Positions 8,641 through 18,138 of a DNA stretch of 64,000 nt are shown piece after piece (position 1 is the stretch's first letter; each line of letters starts with the position of its first letter). The notes beneath the pieces are model-generated. The model was not told where the DNA came from and ran no database searches. It saw only the letters and a list, made by a program, of their open reading frames with translations. Made by a program: the position numbers and the translations under genes. The stretch comes from Gluconacetobacter azotocaptans (GTDB taxonomy: Bacteria; Pseudomonadota; Alphaproteobacteria; Acetobacterales; Acetobacteraceae): contig NZ_JABEQF010000005.1 in the NCBI RefSeq assembly GCF_014174355.1, positions 248,001-312,000 of the forward strand. The letters are read 5' to 3'.

Positions 8641-9051
8641 ATGATGACGACGCCCCCCCGCTTCGGCCCCAAGGGCGGCAAGCCGGCCCCGGGGCCATGG
8701 CGCGCGGAAACCACCCTCGATGCCTGGCTGGATGCCTTTCTCTCGGACACCGCGCCCGAGCGCGGGTATGTGTTTCTGATGCGGCAGGCGGCGGACACGG
8801 GCCTGTACGACGTGGTACGGCGCTGGAGCCAGACCGGCAATCCCGAGCCGACCGATGCCGCGACCGTTCTGTCGCTGATGCCGCCCGACATGCTGGCGGA
8901 AATCAGCCGGAAAACCGCCCTGCAACGCGATGAGGTCGTCACTCGCCTTTCCGAGGAACTGCCGGTCGCAGTGCGTCAGCATACCCTGGGAAAGCGGTTC
9001 AACCGCTTCGGTCATGCCGGATGTGTCGGCGAAGACCCGACGCGACGATAG
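8641..9051 (+). CDS. Hypothetical protein, YidB/DUF937-like
   Basis: A 136-residue soluble protein. A basic Gly/Pro N terminus is followed by helices (ETTLDAWLDAFLSD, TGLYDVVRRW). The C-terminal segment (PPDMLAEISRKTALQRDEVV, then LSEELPVAVRQHT) resembles the helix pair of YidB-type proteins. GGAGG lies 5-10 bases before the start, and a clear terminator follows the gene. The family assignment is tentative and the function unknown. Confidence 0.6.
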   Translation: MMTTPPRFGPKGGKPAPGPWRAETTLDAWLDAFLSDTAPERGYVFLMRQAADTGLYDVVRRWSQTGNPEPTDAATVLSLMPPDMLAEISRKTALQRDEVVTRLSEELPVAVRQHTLGKRFNRFGHAGCVGEDPTRR

Positions 9052-9098
9052 GTCGGCCCAAACCGGCATTTCGGTTCGATCCACAGATTTCCCGCTGC

Positions 9099-9130
9099 CC
9101 CCTGCCGTCATGCCACGGCAGGGGATTTTT
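9099..9130 (+). terminator. Rho-independent terminator
   Basis: CCCCTGCCG and CGGCAGGGG form a 9-bp stem around an 8-base loop, followed by ATTTTT. It lies 48 bases after the YidB-like gene. Confidence 0.85.
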
Positions 9131-9481
9131 CATGTACCGACTCCACGGCAATTCAATTCCACGGCAATTCAATATTTTATTTCATATCCATTGAATTTTT
9201 CCACTCTCAAATCCGTTCAGGCAGCGTGGGACAGGCAGCGGAAGCAGCTTATGACAAAGCCGTGCGGGATGAACATTTTATGGACTTTCCATTTCCTTAC
9301 GTGATAAGAAATGATTGCAAAACAACAATAAAAACCATGCAAATTCATAAGAAAATTCATTTGCGGAATTTTGATTCCGAACCAATAAATCATACAAGTC
9401 TATTGCATGTATATCGCGAGATCCGTCACAAGTATAAATTTCAAATTATAGGTGAAATTTTATTTTGAAAGGGTTGTTATT
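9131..9481. other. AT-rich intergenic region before the exopolysaccharide genes
   Basis: About 350 bases clearly richer in A and T than the rest of the window, with runs such as AATTCAATATTTTATTTC. Short frames here have no recognisable product. It probably contains promoter elements for the exopolysaccharide genes, and its composition suggests acquired DNA. Confidence 0.5.
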
Positions 9482-10099
9482 ATGAAAACCCTCGATTTTA
9501 GAAAAATGATTACGTCAGAAATATCTTCTCCAACATCGGCGGATTTTCAACGGAATGCCCAACAGGCCGTCCGCCCCTGGGCAATTTTCGGACATCCGGC
9601 GCTGTTCCTATTCGCCTCCGATGTCCTGTCCTTCATCATATCCTTCTGCATATCCTTCTGCGCCGTCCATTTCATGTCTGCCGAATTTCAGCGTCTTCTG
9701 CATCCCACGGGCATTTCAATACCCTCGCCGCATCTCCTTATGGGGCCATCGGTCGATCAGATTACCCTGTTCGTCCTGATGGCCCTTCTTTTCGCACGCC
9801 AGGGACATTATCGCGGGCAGGACTCATTCTGGGACGAAACCCGCATCGTGACCTTATCCGCGCTGGGCGCCTTTCTGATCGCGGGCGCGTTCGCCTGGAG
9901 GCGCCATGCCTCGCCGTATGATCTGCCGATGATAGGCGGGCTTCTGGCACTGTTCGCGCTGCTCGCACCCATCGCGCGCCAAGCAACCAGGCACCTCCTG
10001 CACCGGGGGCGCATAATCCAGCCGGGGCCGCGTTCCCCGCGGCATATCGGTATCGACACGTTCCCCGGCCGGCCAGGCGCCGCACCGGTCCGGACATGA
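9482..10099 (+). pseudogene. Truncated polyprenyl glycosylphosphotransferase (N-terminal membrane domain only)
   Basis: The 205-residue product starts MKTLDFRKMITSEISSPTSA and contains the multi-helix N-terminal domain of WbaP/GumD-type initiating sugar transferases (FASDVLSFIISFCISFC, LFVLMALLFARQGHY, ALGAFLIAGAFAW, MIGGLLALFALLAPIAR). These enzymes normally need 400 or more residues and end in a catalytic bacterial sugar transferase domain. That domain is absent, and only about 150 bp separate this stop from the next gene, so no frame can supply it. The last 40 residues are basic and unconserved. It is probably a remnant and should not transfer sugar phosphate. Confidence 0.65.
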
Positions 10100-10246
10100 T
10101 CGATGCGATCCATCCCAGCTTCGTCTTTCCAAGATTAATAGTCACGCACATGCAGCGTACACCGCCATCACGCCGCCGCCCGTCCGGGCCACCTCATGGA
10201 TGACACACATGCATCGCGACCATCAGCAGGACAGGGCGACGTGCCC

Positions 10247-11353
10247 ATGAATATCTATGTCAACGGCCGTTTCATGACCCAGCGCCTGAGCGGCGTGCAG
10301 CGTTTCGCGCGTGAGATCACCCGCAAGATGCGCCAGATCTCGGCACATACCCCCGCCGGCATGCCCCGGATCCTGGTGCCGTCAGGCGATCTGACACAGC
10401 CCGAGGCCGACCTGCCGGCGACCCATTGTGGCCGCCTGCATGGACAATTGTGGGAACAGGTCGAACTGCCGCGCCATGTCGACGATGGAATCCTGGTCAA
10501 TCTGGGCAATACGGCCCCCCTGTTGGGCAAGCCGCAGATCGTGGTCGTCCACGATGCCGGGATCTTCAGTTATCCGACCGCCTATTCCACGAAATTCCGG
10601 CTGTGGAACATGGCGCTGCTGCATGGACTGCGCCGCACGGCCACGCATTTCGTCACCGTATCGGAATTTTCGCGACGGGAATTGCAGGCGCGGCTGCATC
10701 TGCCCGACGATCGTGTCTCCGTCATCACCGAAGGGGCGGACCATATCCTGTCCACGCCCCCCGATACGTCGATTCTGGAGCGGCATCACATCACCCCGGG
10801 CCGCTTCGTCCTTGCCGTGGGCAACCTGGCGCCGCACAAGAACCTGCACGGACTGTCGAAGCTTGCCCGTTCGCTGGCCGCACGGGACATCGACCTGGTC
10901 GTGACGGGCGGCCTGAACACCGCCGTCTTCTCCCAAAGCGACACCGCATCGTCGCTGCCGGTACCCGCGAAATATATCGGTCGCGTCAACGACACCGAAT
11001 TACGGGCGCTGTACCAGGCCGCGTTGTGTTTCGTCTTCCCGTCGTTCTACGAGGGATTCGGACTGCCGCCGATCGAGGCGATGGCGTGCGAGTGCCCCGT
11101 CGCGGCATCGGCGATCCCGTCCCTTCAGGAAGTCTGCGGCCTGGCGGCAACATATTTCGATCCGGCCAGCCAGGACGAAATCGACCGCACCGTCCTGCAC
11201 GTCATCGAGAACCCGGTCCTGCGCGCCCATCTGCGAAGCGCGGGGCGATCCCATGCCGCATCGTTCACCTGGGAACACGCGGCGCGCCAGTTGCTGGAGG
11301 TCATCGGCCAACATATGCCGCGGGGGCATGTGCCTTCCGCGATGCTTCACTGA
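10247..11353 (+). CDS. GT4-type (GT-B) glycosyltransferase
   Basis: The start MNIYVNGRFMTQRLSGVQR matches GT4 enzymes of polysaccharide clusters. The C-terminal nucleotide-sugar domain shows NLAPHKNLHGL and the E-x7-E motif (FPSFYEGFGLPPIEAMACE). Length is 368 residues from 10247. An ATG at 10196 would add 17 unconserved residues and has no better ribosome site. Because manC follows, a mannosyl donor is possible, but the sugar specificity cannot be read from the sequence. It probably adds one sugar to a lipid-linked repeat unit at the cytoplasmic membrane. Confidence 0.85.
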   Translation: MNIYVNGRFMTQRLSGVQRFAREITRKMRQISAHTPAGMPRILVPSGDLTQPEADLPATHCGRLHGQLWEQVELPRHVDDGILVNLGNTAPLLGKPQIVVVHDAGIFSYPTAYSTKFRLWNMALLHGLRRTATHFVTVSEFSRRELQARLHLPDDRVSVITEGADHILSTPPDTSILERHHITPGRFVLAVGNLAPHKNLHGLSKLARSLAARDIDLVVTGGLNTAVFSQSDTASSLPVPAKYIGRVNDTELRALYQAALCFVFPSFYEGFGLPPIEAMACECPVAASAIPSLQEVCGLAATYFDPASQDEIDRTVLHVIENPVLRAHLRSAGRSHAASFTWEHAARQLLEVIGQHMPRGHVPSAMLH

Positions 11354-11623
11354 TCCGGGCGATATCGTTTCGACAGGGACCGGTTTCCATTTGAGCAGGC
11401 TTCCCGATCCATGATAGGTTCAACCGCCATAGGGCAAATTTCCGACGGGATACCGGAACGATCGAGACGTCCGGCCCGTCATGTCATGGACCGGTTCCAG
11501 ATTACTCTGCACGACGGATTTTTTCGGCCGATCGCGCTGTACCGCATCCTTATTGCCATGTCTTGACCATGATGTTCGTTTTTCATCCCCTTCCCATCCC
11601 TGCGCGACAGAAGGACATGAGTC

Positions 11624-13087
11624 ATGTCGGAAACCACCTTCCCGCTGATCGGCACGAAGGCCCCCAGCACCACACGCATCGTGCCTGTCATCCTGTCGGG
11701 GGGGTCGGGCAGCCGGCTGTGGCCGGTGTCTCGCGCCAGCTTTCCCAAGCAGCTCTGGCCCCTGGTCAGCGACAGGACCATGCTCCAGGAAACGGCGTTG
11801 CGCGGGGTCGGCGAGCAGTTCGATGCACCGATCGTCATCTGCAACAATGAGCACCGCTTCCTGATCGCCGAACAATTGCGCGCGGCCGGGATCGAGGACG
11901 CGCGGATCGTGCTGGAACCCGTTGGACGCAATTCCGCTCCGGCCATCGCCGCGGCGGCGTTGCTGGTCGCGGAAACCGATCCGGACGCGGTGCTGTGGAT
12001 CATGGCCGCCGACGCGGTGATCACCCGGCCCGAGGCCATGGCCCAGATGATGCCCGCGGCGGCGGATGCGGCCCAGCGTGGACATATCGTGGTCTTCGGG
12101 ATGAAACCCACCCGGCCCGAGACCGGATACGGCTATATCGAGGCCGGCACGCCCCTGGCCAAGTTGCCCGAGGCCAGCACCGTCGCCTCGTTCATCGAGA
12201 AGCCCGACGCCGCCACCGCGGCCGACCTGATCGCATCGGGCAGGTATATGTGGAATTCGGGCATGTTCGTCTTCACCGCCCGCACCCTTCTGGACGAGAT
12301 GGAGACCTATGCTCCGGCGGTGCTCACCCCCGTCCGCCAGGCCGTCGCGCGACGGGCGGGCGACCTGGTGTTCCAGCGCCTGGAGGTGCCGTCATTCACG
12401 GCGGCCCCCGACATCTCGTTCGACTACGCGGTCATGGAACATACCGACCATGCGGTGGTCATCGCGGGCGATTTCGGCTGGACCGATGTCGGAAGCTGGG
12501 ACGCCGTGTGGGAAATCAGCGACAAGGACGGCAACGGCAACGTCAGCCACGGGAATGTCTTCCTGGAGGCCGCGCGCGACAGCTATGTCCGATCGGACGA
12601 GATCCTGACCGCCGTCGTCGGCGTCGAGGACGTGATCGTGGTCGCGACCCGCGACGCGGTGCTGGTCACGCAGCAAAGCAAGGCGCAGGACGTCAAGAAG
12701 ATGGTCGCCCGCCTGCAATCCGCCGGCCGCCACGAAGCCCAGTCCCACAATCGCTGCTATCGGCCCTGGGGCTTCTATGAAAGCCTGATCCAGGACAGCC
12801 GTTTCCAGGTCAAGCGGATCGTCGTGACGCCGGGCGAGAAACTGTCCCTGCAGAAGCATTTTCATCGTGCCGAACACTGGATCGTCGTCAGCGGCGTCGC
12901 CCGGGTGACCCGCGACGAGGAGCAGATCATGGTGTATGAGAACCAGAGCATCTACCTGCCGCAGCATTGCACCCACCGGCTGGAAAATCCGGGCAGGATC
13001 CCGCTGGTCCTGATCGAGATCCAGACCGGTTCGTACCTTGGCGAGGACGACATCATCCGCATAGAAGACACCTACAATCGCAATTAA
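11624..13087 (+). CDS. manC: Mannose-1-phosphate guanylyltransferase / mannose-6-phosphate isomerase
   Basis: A bifunctional type II enzyme of 487 residues that supplies GDP-mannose for polysaccharide. The N-terminal pyrophosphorylase domain has SGGSGSRLWPVSRASFPKQ and the FIEKPD block. The C-terminal cupin domain carries the isomerase active site (GEKLSLQKHFHRAEHWIVVS) and ends near IEIQTGSYLGEDDIIR. AAGGA precedes the ATG. It lies 16 bp before galE and is probably co-transcribed with it. About 270 bp separate it from the glycosyltransferase, where no gene was recognised. Confidence 0.95.
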   Translation: MSETTFPLIGTKAPSTTRIVPVILSGGSGSRLWPVSRASFPKQLWPLVSDRTMLQETALRGVGEQFDAPIVICNNEHRFLIAEQLRAAGIEDARIVLEPVGRNSAPAIAAAALLVAETDPDAVLWIMAADAVITRPEAMAQMMPAAADAAQRGHIVVFGMKPTRPETGYGYIEAGTPLAKLPEASTVASFIEKPDAATAADLIASGRYMWNSGMFVFTARTLLDEMETYAPAVLTPVRQAVARRAGDLVFQRLEVPSFTAAPDISFDYAVMEHTDHAVVIAGDFGWTDVGSWDAVWEISDKDGNGNVSHGNVFLEAARDSYVRSDEILTAVVGVEDVIVVATRDAVLVTQQSKAQDVKKMVARLQSAGRHEAQSHNRCYRPWGFYESLIQDSRFQVKRIVVTPGEKLSLQKHFHRAEHWIVVSGVARVTRDEEQIMVYENQSIYLPQHCTHRLENPGRIPLVLIEIQTGSYLGEDDIIRIEDTYNRN

Positions 13088-13103
13088 CCGAAAGGTGGGG
13101 ACT

Positions 13104-14123
13104 ATGGCGCGATCGAAATTCCTGGTGACAGGCGGGGCCGGCTATGTCGGCAGCCACGTGGTCGCCGCCCTGTGCGACGCGGGGCACGATGTGGTGGTCT
13201 TCGACAACCTGCGGACCGGGCATCGCGAATCGGTGCCCGACACGGTGCGTTTCATCCAGGGCGACCTGCAGGACCACGCGCTGGTCGACAAGGTGCTGGC
13301 GGATGGCCCGTGGGACGGCGTGTTGCATTTCGCAGCCCTTTCCCTGGTCGGGGAGAGCATGCAGCACCCGTTCATGTATATGCAGGCCAATGCCGGACTG
13401 GGCTTCGCGCTGGTTGAGTCGTGCGTGCGCCATGGCGTCAAGCGGTTCGTCTTTTCCTCCACCGCCGCCCTGTTCGGGATGACCGAGGACCCGCTGATTA
13501 CCGAGGACACGCCCATCATCCCCGGTTCGCCCTATGGCGAGAGCAAGCATATGGTCGAGCGGGCCCTGCTGTGGGCGGACAGGATCCACGGCCTGCGCAG
13601 CGCCTGCCTGCGGTATTTCAATGCGGCGGGCGCCGACCCCGGTGGTCGCCTGGGCGAGGATCACACGCCGGAAACCCACCTGATTCCGCTGGTCATCGAC
13701 GCCGCCCTGGGGCGTCGGGCGGAATTGCAATTGTTTGGCGATGACTACCCGACGCCCGACGGCACGTGCATCCGCGACTACATCCACGTCACGGACCTGG
13801 CCCAGGCCCATCTGGCCGCGCTGGACGTCATCCGCGACCGCAGCGTCGTCTATAATGTCGGCAACGGTCACGGCCATTCCAACATGGATGTCATCCGGAG
13901 CGTCGAGCGCGTGACCGGCAAGCCTGTTCCCTGGCGACTGGCCCCCCGCCGCCCCGGCGACCCGGCCCGGCTGGTCGCCGGCGCCGGCCGGCTGAAGGCC
14001 GAAACCGGCTGGGCCCCCCGCTATGCCGACCTCGATCAAATCGTCGAGACCGCATACCGCTGGCGCCTGGCCCATCCCCAAGGCTATCGGACCCGCCTTC
14101 CAGCCGAAGCCGCCTGCATCTGA
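13104..14123 (+). CDS. galE: UDP-glucose 4-epimerase
   Basis: An extended short-chain dehydrogenase that interconverts UDP-glucose and UDP-galactose. The NAD-binding motif GGAGYVGSH is at the N terminus, with a catalytic Ser/Thr in FSSTAALFG and the YGESK catalytic Tyr-Lys pair. The GalE signature RYFNAAGADPGGRLGE and CIRDYIHVTDLAQAH are present. Length is 339 residues. The ATG at 13104 has AAAGGTGGGG upstream. Its place after manC fits supply of sugar nucleotides for exopolysaccharide. Confidence 0.93.
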   Translation: MARSKFLVTGGAGYVGSHVVAALCDAGHDVVVFDNLRTGHRESVPDTVRFIQGDLQDHALVDKVLADGPWDGVLHFAALSLVGESMQHPFMYMQANAGLGFALVESCVRHGVKRFVFSSTAALFGMTEDPLITEDTPIIPGSPYGESKHMVERALLWADRIHGLRSACLRYFNAAGADPGGRLGEDHTPETHLIPLVIDAALGRRAELQLFGDDYPTPDGTCIRDYIHVTDLAQAHLAALDVIRDRSVVYNVGNGHGHSNMDVIRSVERVTGKPVPWRLAPRRPGDPARLVAGAGRLKAETGWAPRYADLDQIVETAYRWRLAHPQGYRTRLPAEAACI

Positions 14124-14359
14124 ATAACCACTCCCCCGGTTCCGACACCGCCGTCTCGATGACGACCAGCGGCTGCAGGAACCGGGCATCGCCCCTGTCT
14201 CGCTGCCGAAACCAATAATTCACGAATTTTCATCTCTGTAGATTATCAATACGCGACTCAAAACCTCCGGCCTTGCCGTAGGCTCCTGACCGGACTCAGG
14301 CGACCTCGCACATCGGGTGCATCGGGGTGCCTCGTCCGATCGTTCTTCAGGAGCCGACC

Positions 14360-15331
14360 ATGCCGTTGAAGCCCAGCCTCCAGAGCCTCTCCGCCGCCAC
14401 CGTCACCACGATGAACCCGGTCCTGTCCGTCGCCGGCCGGTCGGGCGGCGCCCAGCGTTCCAATCCTGGACAGCCGGCCATGGCCAGTCATCCGACGGTC
14501 GAGGTGTCGCTGGACACGGTCGGCCGGACGTTATGGAGCTTCATGCGCCCCAACGGCCGCCCCAGCTTTTCCCCGTCCCTGCTGCGCGACCTGCACGCCA
14601 TGCAGCGATCCATCCACGACATGGCCGAGACGTCCGGGGGCACCCTGCCCTTCCGTTACATGGTCGTGGGATCGCGGGTGCCGGGGATCTTCAACCTGGG
14701 AGGCGATCTGGCCCTGTTCGCCGAAAAAATCGCCCGGGGCGACCGGGAAGGGCTGCGTCAGTATGCCCACGCCTGCGTCGACGTCGTGTTCGCGAATGCC
14801 GACGGTTACGGCCACCCTGTCACCACGGTCGCCCTGGTGCAGGGCGACGCGCTGGGCGGCGGGTTCGAGGCCGCCCTGTCGTGCGACCTGATCGTGGCCG
14901 AGAAGCAGGCCAAGTTCGGCCTGCCCGAAATCCTGTTCAACCTGTTCCCCGGCATGGGCGCCTATACGCTGCTGACGCGGCGTGTGGGTGCACGGATGGC
15001 CGAAAAAATGATCCTCAGCGGTCAGACCTATACTGCCGCCAACCTGCACGAGATGGGGGTCGTGGACATCCTGGCCGAACAGGGCGACGGCGAGGCCACG
15101 GTACGCGAGCATCTGGCGCGCATCGACCGCCGCTACAACGCGCATGAGGCCATCCAGCGGACCAAGCGCCTGGTCAATCCGGTCAGCCACCAGGAACTGC
15201 GCGACGTCACCGACATCTGGGTCGACGCCGCGCTGCGCCTGGCCGAAACCGACCTGCGCAAGATGATGCGCCTGGTCAACGCACAGAACCGGCGCATCCA
15301 GACCATCCAGGTCGAAAGCGTCGCAAGCTGA
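14360..15331 (+). CDS. rpfF: RpfF-type synthase of diffusible signal factor (crotonase family)
   Basis: RpfF makes cis-2-unsaturated fatty acid signals (DSF family) from acyl-ACP using thioesterase and dehydratase activities. The chain matches RpfF rather than ordinary enoyl-CoA hydratases: FNLGGDLALFAEKI, LVQGDALGGGFEAALSC and PEILFNLFPGMGAYTLLTRR. By count the two catalytic glutamates are E170 and E190, with the same 20-residue spacing as E141/E161 in the Xanthomonas enzyme. The 323-residue protein has a longer N terminus than RpfF of Xanthomonas. AGGAG precedes the ATG. It converges on the hybrid kinase gene, as expected for an rpf locus. Confidence 0.88.
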   Translation: MPLKPSLQSLSAATVTTMNPVLSVAGRSGGAQRSNPGQPAMASHPTVEVSLDTVGRTLWSFMRPNGRPSFSPSLLRDLHAMQRSIHDMAETSGGTLPFRYMVVGSRVPGIFNLGGDLALFAEKIARGDREGLRQYAHACVDVVFANADGYGHPVTTVALVQGDALGGGFEAALSCDLIVAEKQAKFGLPEILFNLFPGMGAYTLLTRRVGARMAEKMILSGQTYTAANLHEMGVVDILAEQGDGEATVREHLARIDRRYNAHEAIQRTKRLVNPVSHQELRDVTDIWVDAALRLAETDLRKMMRLVNAQNRRIQTIQVESVAS

Positions 15332-15350
15332 ACCGACCGACGAAGCCAAT

Positions 15351-15476
15351 GGCACAATGGGCAGGACAGGTCGGGCGTTGTCCGAACCCGCCGGTTACCC
15401 AGGGTCGGGGGCCTGAGGCCCAGGATCCCGATCATGGATAAAGGACTGGATTTCCAAAGGGCGATGCCCTTTGGCG
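15351..15476. repeat. Dispersed palindromic repeat, copy A
   Basis: Shares blocks with copies at 24336, 42882 and 46454 (read on the minus strand here): GATCGGG, GGGCCTCAGGCC, GGGTTCGG-CAACGCCCG and ACCTGTCCTGCC. Copy A also has a 9-bp hairpin, CCAAAGGGC/GCCCTTTGG, at 15454-15474. It lies between the convergent rpfF and kinase genes. Confidence 0.7.
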
Positions 15477-15505
15477 GGTTTCAGGACGGCGCCCTGAGCG
15501 GCAGA

Positions 15506-15541
15506 GCACGCTGCGATGAGGCCAACCTCATCGCAGCGTGC
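15506..15541. terminator. Perfect 16-bp hairpin overlapping the kinase stop codon
   Basis: GCACGCTGCGATGAGG and CCTCATCGCAGCGTGC pair without mismatch around a CCAA loop. The kinase stop codon (15528-15530) lies in one arm. There is no U-tract on either strand, so it could be a factor-assisted terminator or a 3' RNA-stabilising structure between convergent genes. Confidence 0.55.
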
Positions 15542-18065
15542 CTGCGTTGCCGTCCTCGGCCTGCAATACTGTATAGGGCGTCAGGGCTTCCCTGACCTTG
15601 CCCATCTCCTGGCGTATGGCGTGCAGATGCACCTGCGCCCGGTCCGGTGCGTCGTGGCCGTTGATGCCGCGCCATTCCTGACACAGGGTGGCCAGGCGTT
15701 CCGCCCCCACATTTCCCCCGGCACTGCGCAGGGCATGGGCCTCGTCCAGCAGGGCGGCCCAGTCACCGGCGTCCAGCGCCCGATCTATCCGGTCGATGAT
15801 GGCATCGGCATCCGTCAGGAACTCGCCGATGACATCGGCCCGGAACCGGTCGCCGCCCAACGTCCGCAGATCCTGCACCATCTTTCGGTTGACCGTCGCC
15901 GACGGGAACGGGACGACGACGGCCTCCTCCGCCGGGATGTCCGCCGGCCTGTCCGCATCGAGGGGGACGTCCATCCCGGTGGGTCTCGGCCGTTTCTGCC
16001 CCGCCGCAGCGGGGACCAGCGCGTCGATGGTGTCCAGCAGGGCGTCGATTTCGACCGGCTTCAGCAGGAAGCCGCTCATGCCCGCATCGCGGCAACGCTG
16101 CTGCGCCTCGGGCGTGCCGTCGGCCGTCAATGCCACGATCGGCAGGGCGGGGCCCCCGCCGACCTCGGAAAACCGGTACAGTTTCGTCGCCTCGATCCCG
16201 TTCATCACGGGCATGTTGATGTCCATGAGAACGAGGTCGAACGGTTCCTCCCCCAGCATGTCCAGGGCGTCCTCGCCGTTGGGGGCGGCCTGCCACCGGT
16301 GCCCTGCCCGGTCGAGAATCTTGCCCAGCACCTTCTGGTTGACCAGATTGTCCTCGACCAGAAGAATATTCAGCGACCGTTCGGCCCTGCCGGTCCCCGC
16401 CTCTCCGCCAATGGGCTTGCCGTCCTCATGGAACGGGATCAGACCGTCCACGATCGTCAGGAACGATGATATCGCAGCATCGTCGGCCTGGGGCGACAGG
16501 ATGGAGAGGAACCGGCAGCGCAGGGCCTCGGGCGGCAATCCGGCCTCGACATCCCTGTCGAGCAGAATTGTCGGAAACGGCGCCCCCTCCGCGTCCGATG
16601 CGTCGCCGGCGGTCATGTCCGTCAGCAGCACCGACCTGCCTTCGGGCCGGCGCATCAGCGCCGCCGCCGCTTCCCCGTTCGGGGCGACGACCGCCCCGAC
16701 GCCCTGCCGGGTCAGACGCGCGACAAGATCGGCCTGACGATCCTCCCGGCCGGTCAGCAGCACAATGCCCGGCCAAAGGCCGGCCGGCCGTTGCTCGGGC
16801 AAGGACGAGGCGGCGACCGGCTGCACCGGAATGAAGAACCAGAAGATGCTGCCTTCGCCAACGACGCTGTGCACCCCGATTTCGCCGCCCAGCAGGTCCA
16901 CCAGCTTCCGGCAGATGGCCAGCCCCAGCCCGGTACCGCCGAAACGGTCGATCACCGTGTCATCCGCCTGGGCGAATGTCTCGAACACCCGCGCCTGCGC
17001 GGCGGGGGAAATGCCGATCCCGGTATCCGACACCTCGACACGCAGGCTGGTCCCGCCGTCGCGCAGCGGACCCCCGTCGACCGCGATGACCACATGCCCA
17101 CGTTCGGTGAACTTGACGGCGTTTCCCGCCAGGTTGAGCAGGATGTCCCGCAGGTGCCGCTCGTCCCCGACCAGCCGGACCGGCGTACGCGCGGTCACAT
17201 GGCAGGCAAGCGTCAGGCCCTTCGCCCGCGCGTTGACGCCGACGATCCGCTCGACCTCGCGCAGGACCGCGAGCAGATCGAAGGGATGCAGGCGGACAGG
17301 CATCCGCCCCTCCTCGATCCTGGAAAAATCGAGAAGATCCTGGATCATGCCCAGCAGGGACGATCCCGCCCCACCGATCGTGCGTACCATGTCGCGCTGC
17401 TCGGCATTCAGGTCCGTGTCGTCGAGAAGGCGGCTCATGCCGATCACGGCATTGAGCGGCGTACGCAACTCGTGGCTGACGCTGGCGAGGAACAACGTCT
17501 TGGCACGGCTTGCCTCCTCGGCCCGCTGACGCGTTTGCGACAGGAAGCGGATGAGCGACGCCGAATAGAGCGGAATGATCAGCAGGCCGCCGACCAGTCC
17601 CGCGAACAGATAGCCCGTGTCCCGCCACATCGCCAGCCCGTGGACGGCGATGGCGAAACTCGCGGCGCCGACACACGCGGCGCCCGCAAGATAGCCCAGC
17701 CCGAAGCGGAAGCCGTACCCCAGGATGGCCCACAGATAGATCGGATAGAGCGGGACCACCGCCACGTCGCCCAGATGCATGCCCAGCGACAGGAAGATGA
17801 AATCCCAGAACATCTGACCAATGCGGCGGGTCCGCGACCGGGATGGAAACAGCACCAGCGCCACCGCGACCACGATGCCCCCCGCCAGGAAGGTGTCGCA
17901 GACGCCCGACAGCAGCAGCATCCTGGGCAGCGTCAGCGTCCCGTAGAGGTACGACCCGACCAGGTAGCCCTGTATAAGGCACGCGATTGCCAGCCGGTTC
18001 AGGACGATCTGATACTCGCCATCGCCGCCGCGCTTCATCCGCGACAGGATCTTATGCACCCACAT
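15528..18065 (-). CDS. rpfC: RpfC-like hybrid sensor histidine kinase
   Basis: An 845-residue membrane sensor with the RpfC order of domains: short N-terminal input region, five or six membrane helices (about residues 23-173), histidine kinase with H-box SVSHELRTPLNAVIGMS (H198 by count), the ATPase motifs NLAGNAVKFTERG and DTGIGIS, and FGGTGLGLAICRKLV. A degenerate receiver-like region precedes a true receiver (MDINMPVMNG, D615), and a C-terminal HPt domain has AHALRSAGGNVGA (H777). In Xanthomonas, RpfC senses DSF and passes phosphate to RpfG. The gene follows the REC-PAS-GGDEF-EAL gene by 73 bp on the same strand. The first ATG is used. MKRGGDGEYQ at 18038 is an alternative start. Confidence 0.82.
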   Translation of the reverse strand: MWVHKILSRMKRGGDGEYQIVLNRLAIACLIQGYLVGSYLYGTLTLPRMLLLSGVCDTFLAGGIVVAVALVLFPSRSRTRRIGQMFWDFIFLSLGMHLGDVAVVPLYPIYLWAILGYGFRFGLGYLAGAACVGAASFAIAVHGLAMWRDTGYLFAGLVGGLLIIPLYSASLIRFLSQTRQRAEEASRAKTLFLASVSHELRTPLNAVIGMSRLLDDTDLNAEQRDMVRTIGGAGSSLLGMIQDLLDFSRIEEGRMPVRLHPFDLLAVLREVERIVGVNARAKGLTLACHVTARTPVRLVGDERHLRDILLNLAGNAVKFTERGHVVIAVDGGPLRDGGTSLRVEVSDTGIGISPAAQARVFETFAQADDTVIDRFGGTGLGLAICRKLVDLLGGEIGVHSVVGEGSIFWFFIPVQPVAASSLPEQRPAGLWPGIVLLTGREDRQADLVARLTRQGVGAVVAPNGEAAAALMRRPEGRSVLLTDMTAGDASDAEGAPFPTILLDRDVEAGLPPEALRCRFLSILSPQADDAAISSFLTIVDGLIPFHEDGKPIGGEAGTGRAERSLNILLVEDNLVNQKVLGKILDRAGHRWQAAPNGEDALDMLGEEPFDLVLMDINMPVMNGIEATKLYRFSEVGGGPALPIVALTADGTPEAQQRCRDAGMSGFLLKPVEIDALLDTIDALVPAAAGQKRPRPTGMDVPLDADRPADIPAEEAVVVPFPSATVNRKMVQDLRTLGGDRFRADVIGEFLTDADAIIDRIDRALDAGDWAALLDEAHALRSAGGNVGAERLATLCQEWRGINGHDAPDRAQVHLHAIRQEMGKVREALTPYTVLQAEDGNAGTLR

Positions 18066-18138
18066 GGGTCATCACTTCTTCAGGGTTCCGCTGTCGTGCT
18101 GGCATTCCATGGCCCCGTTGCCCGGCAGCGGGCCGGTG

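Noticed and set aside
10100-10246. Search for the missing catalytic domain of the initiating transferase in other frames
   Set aside because: Only about 150 bp are available and none of the frames resembles a bacterial sugar transferase domain.
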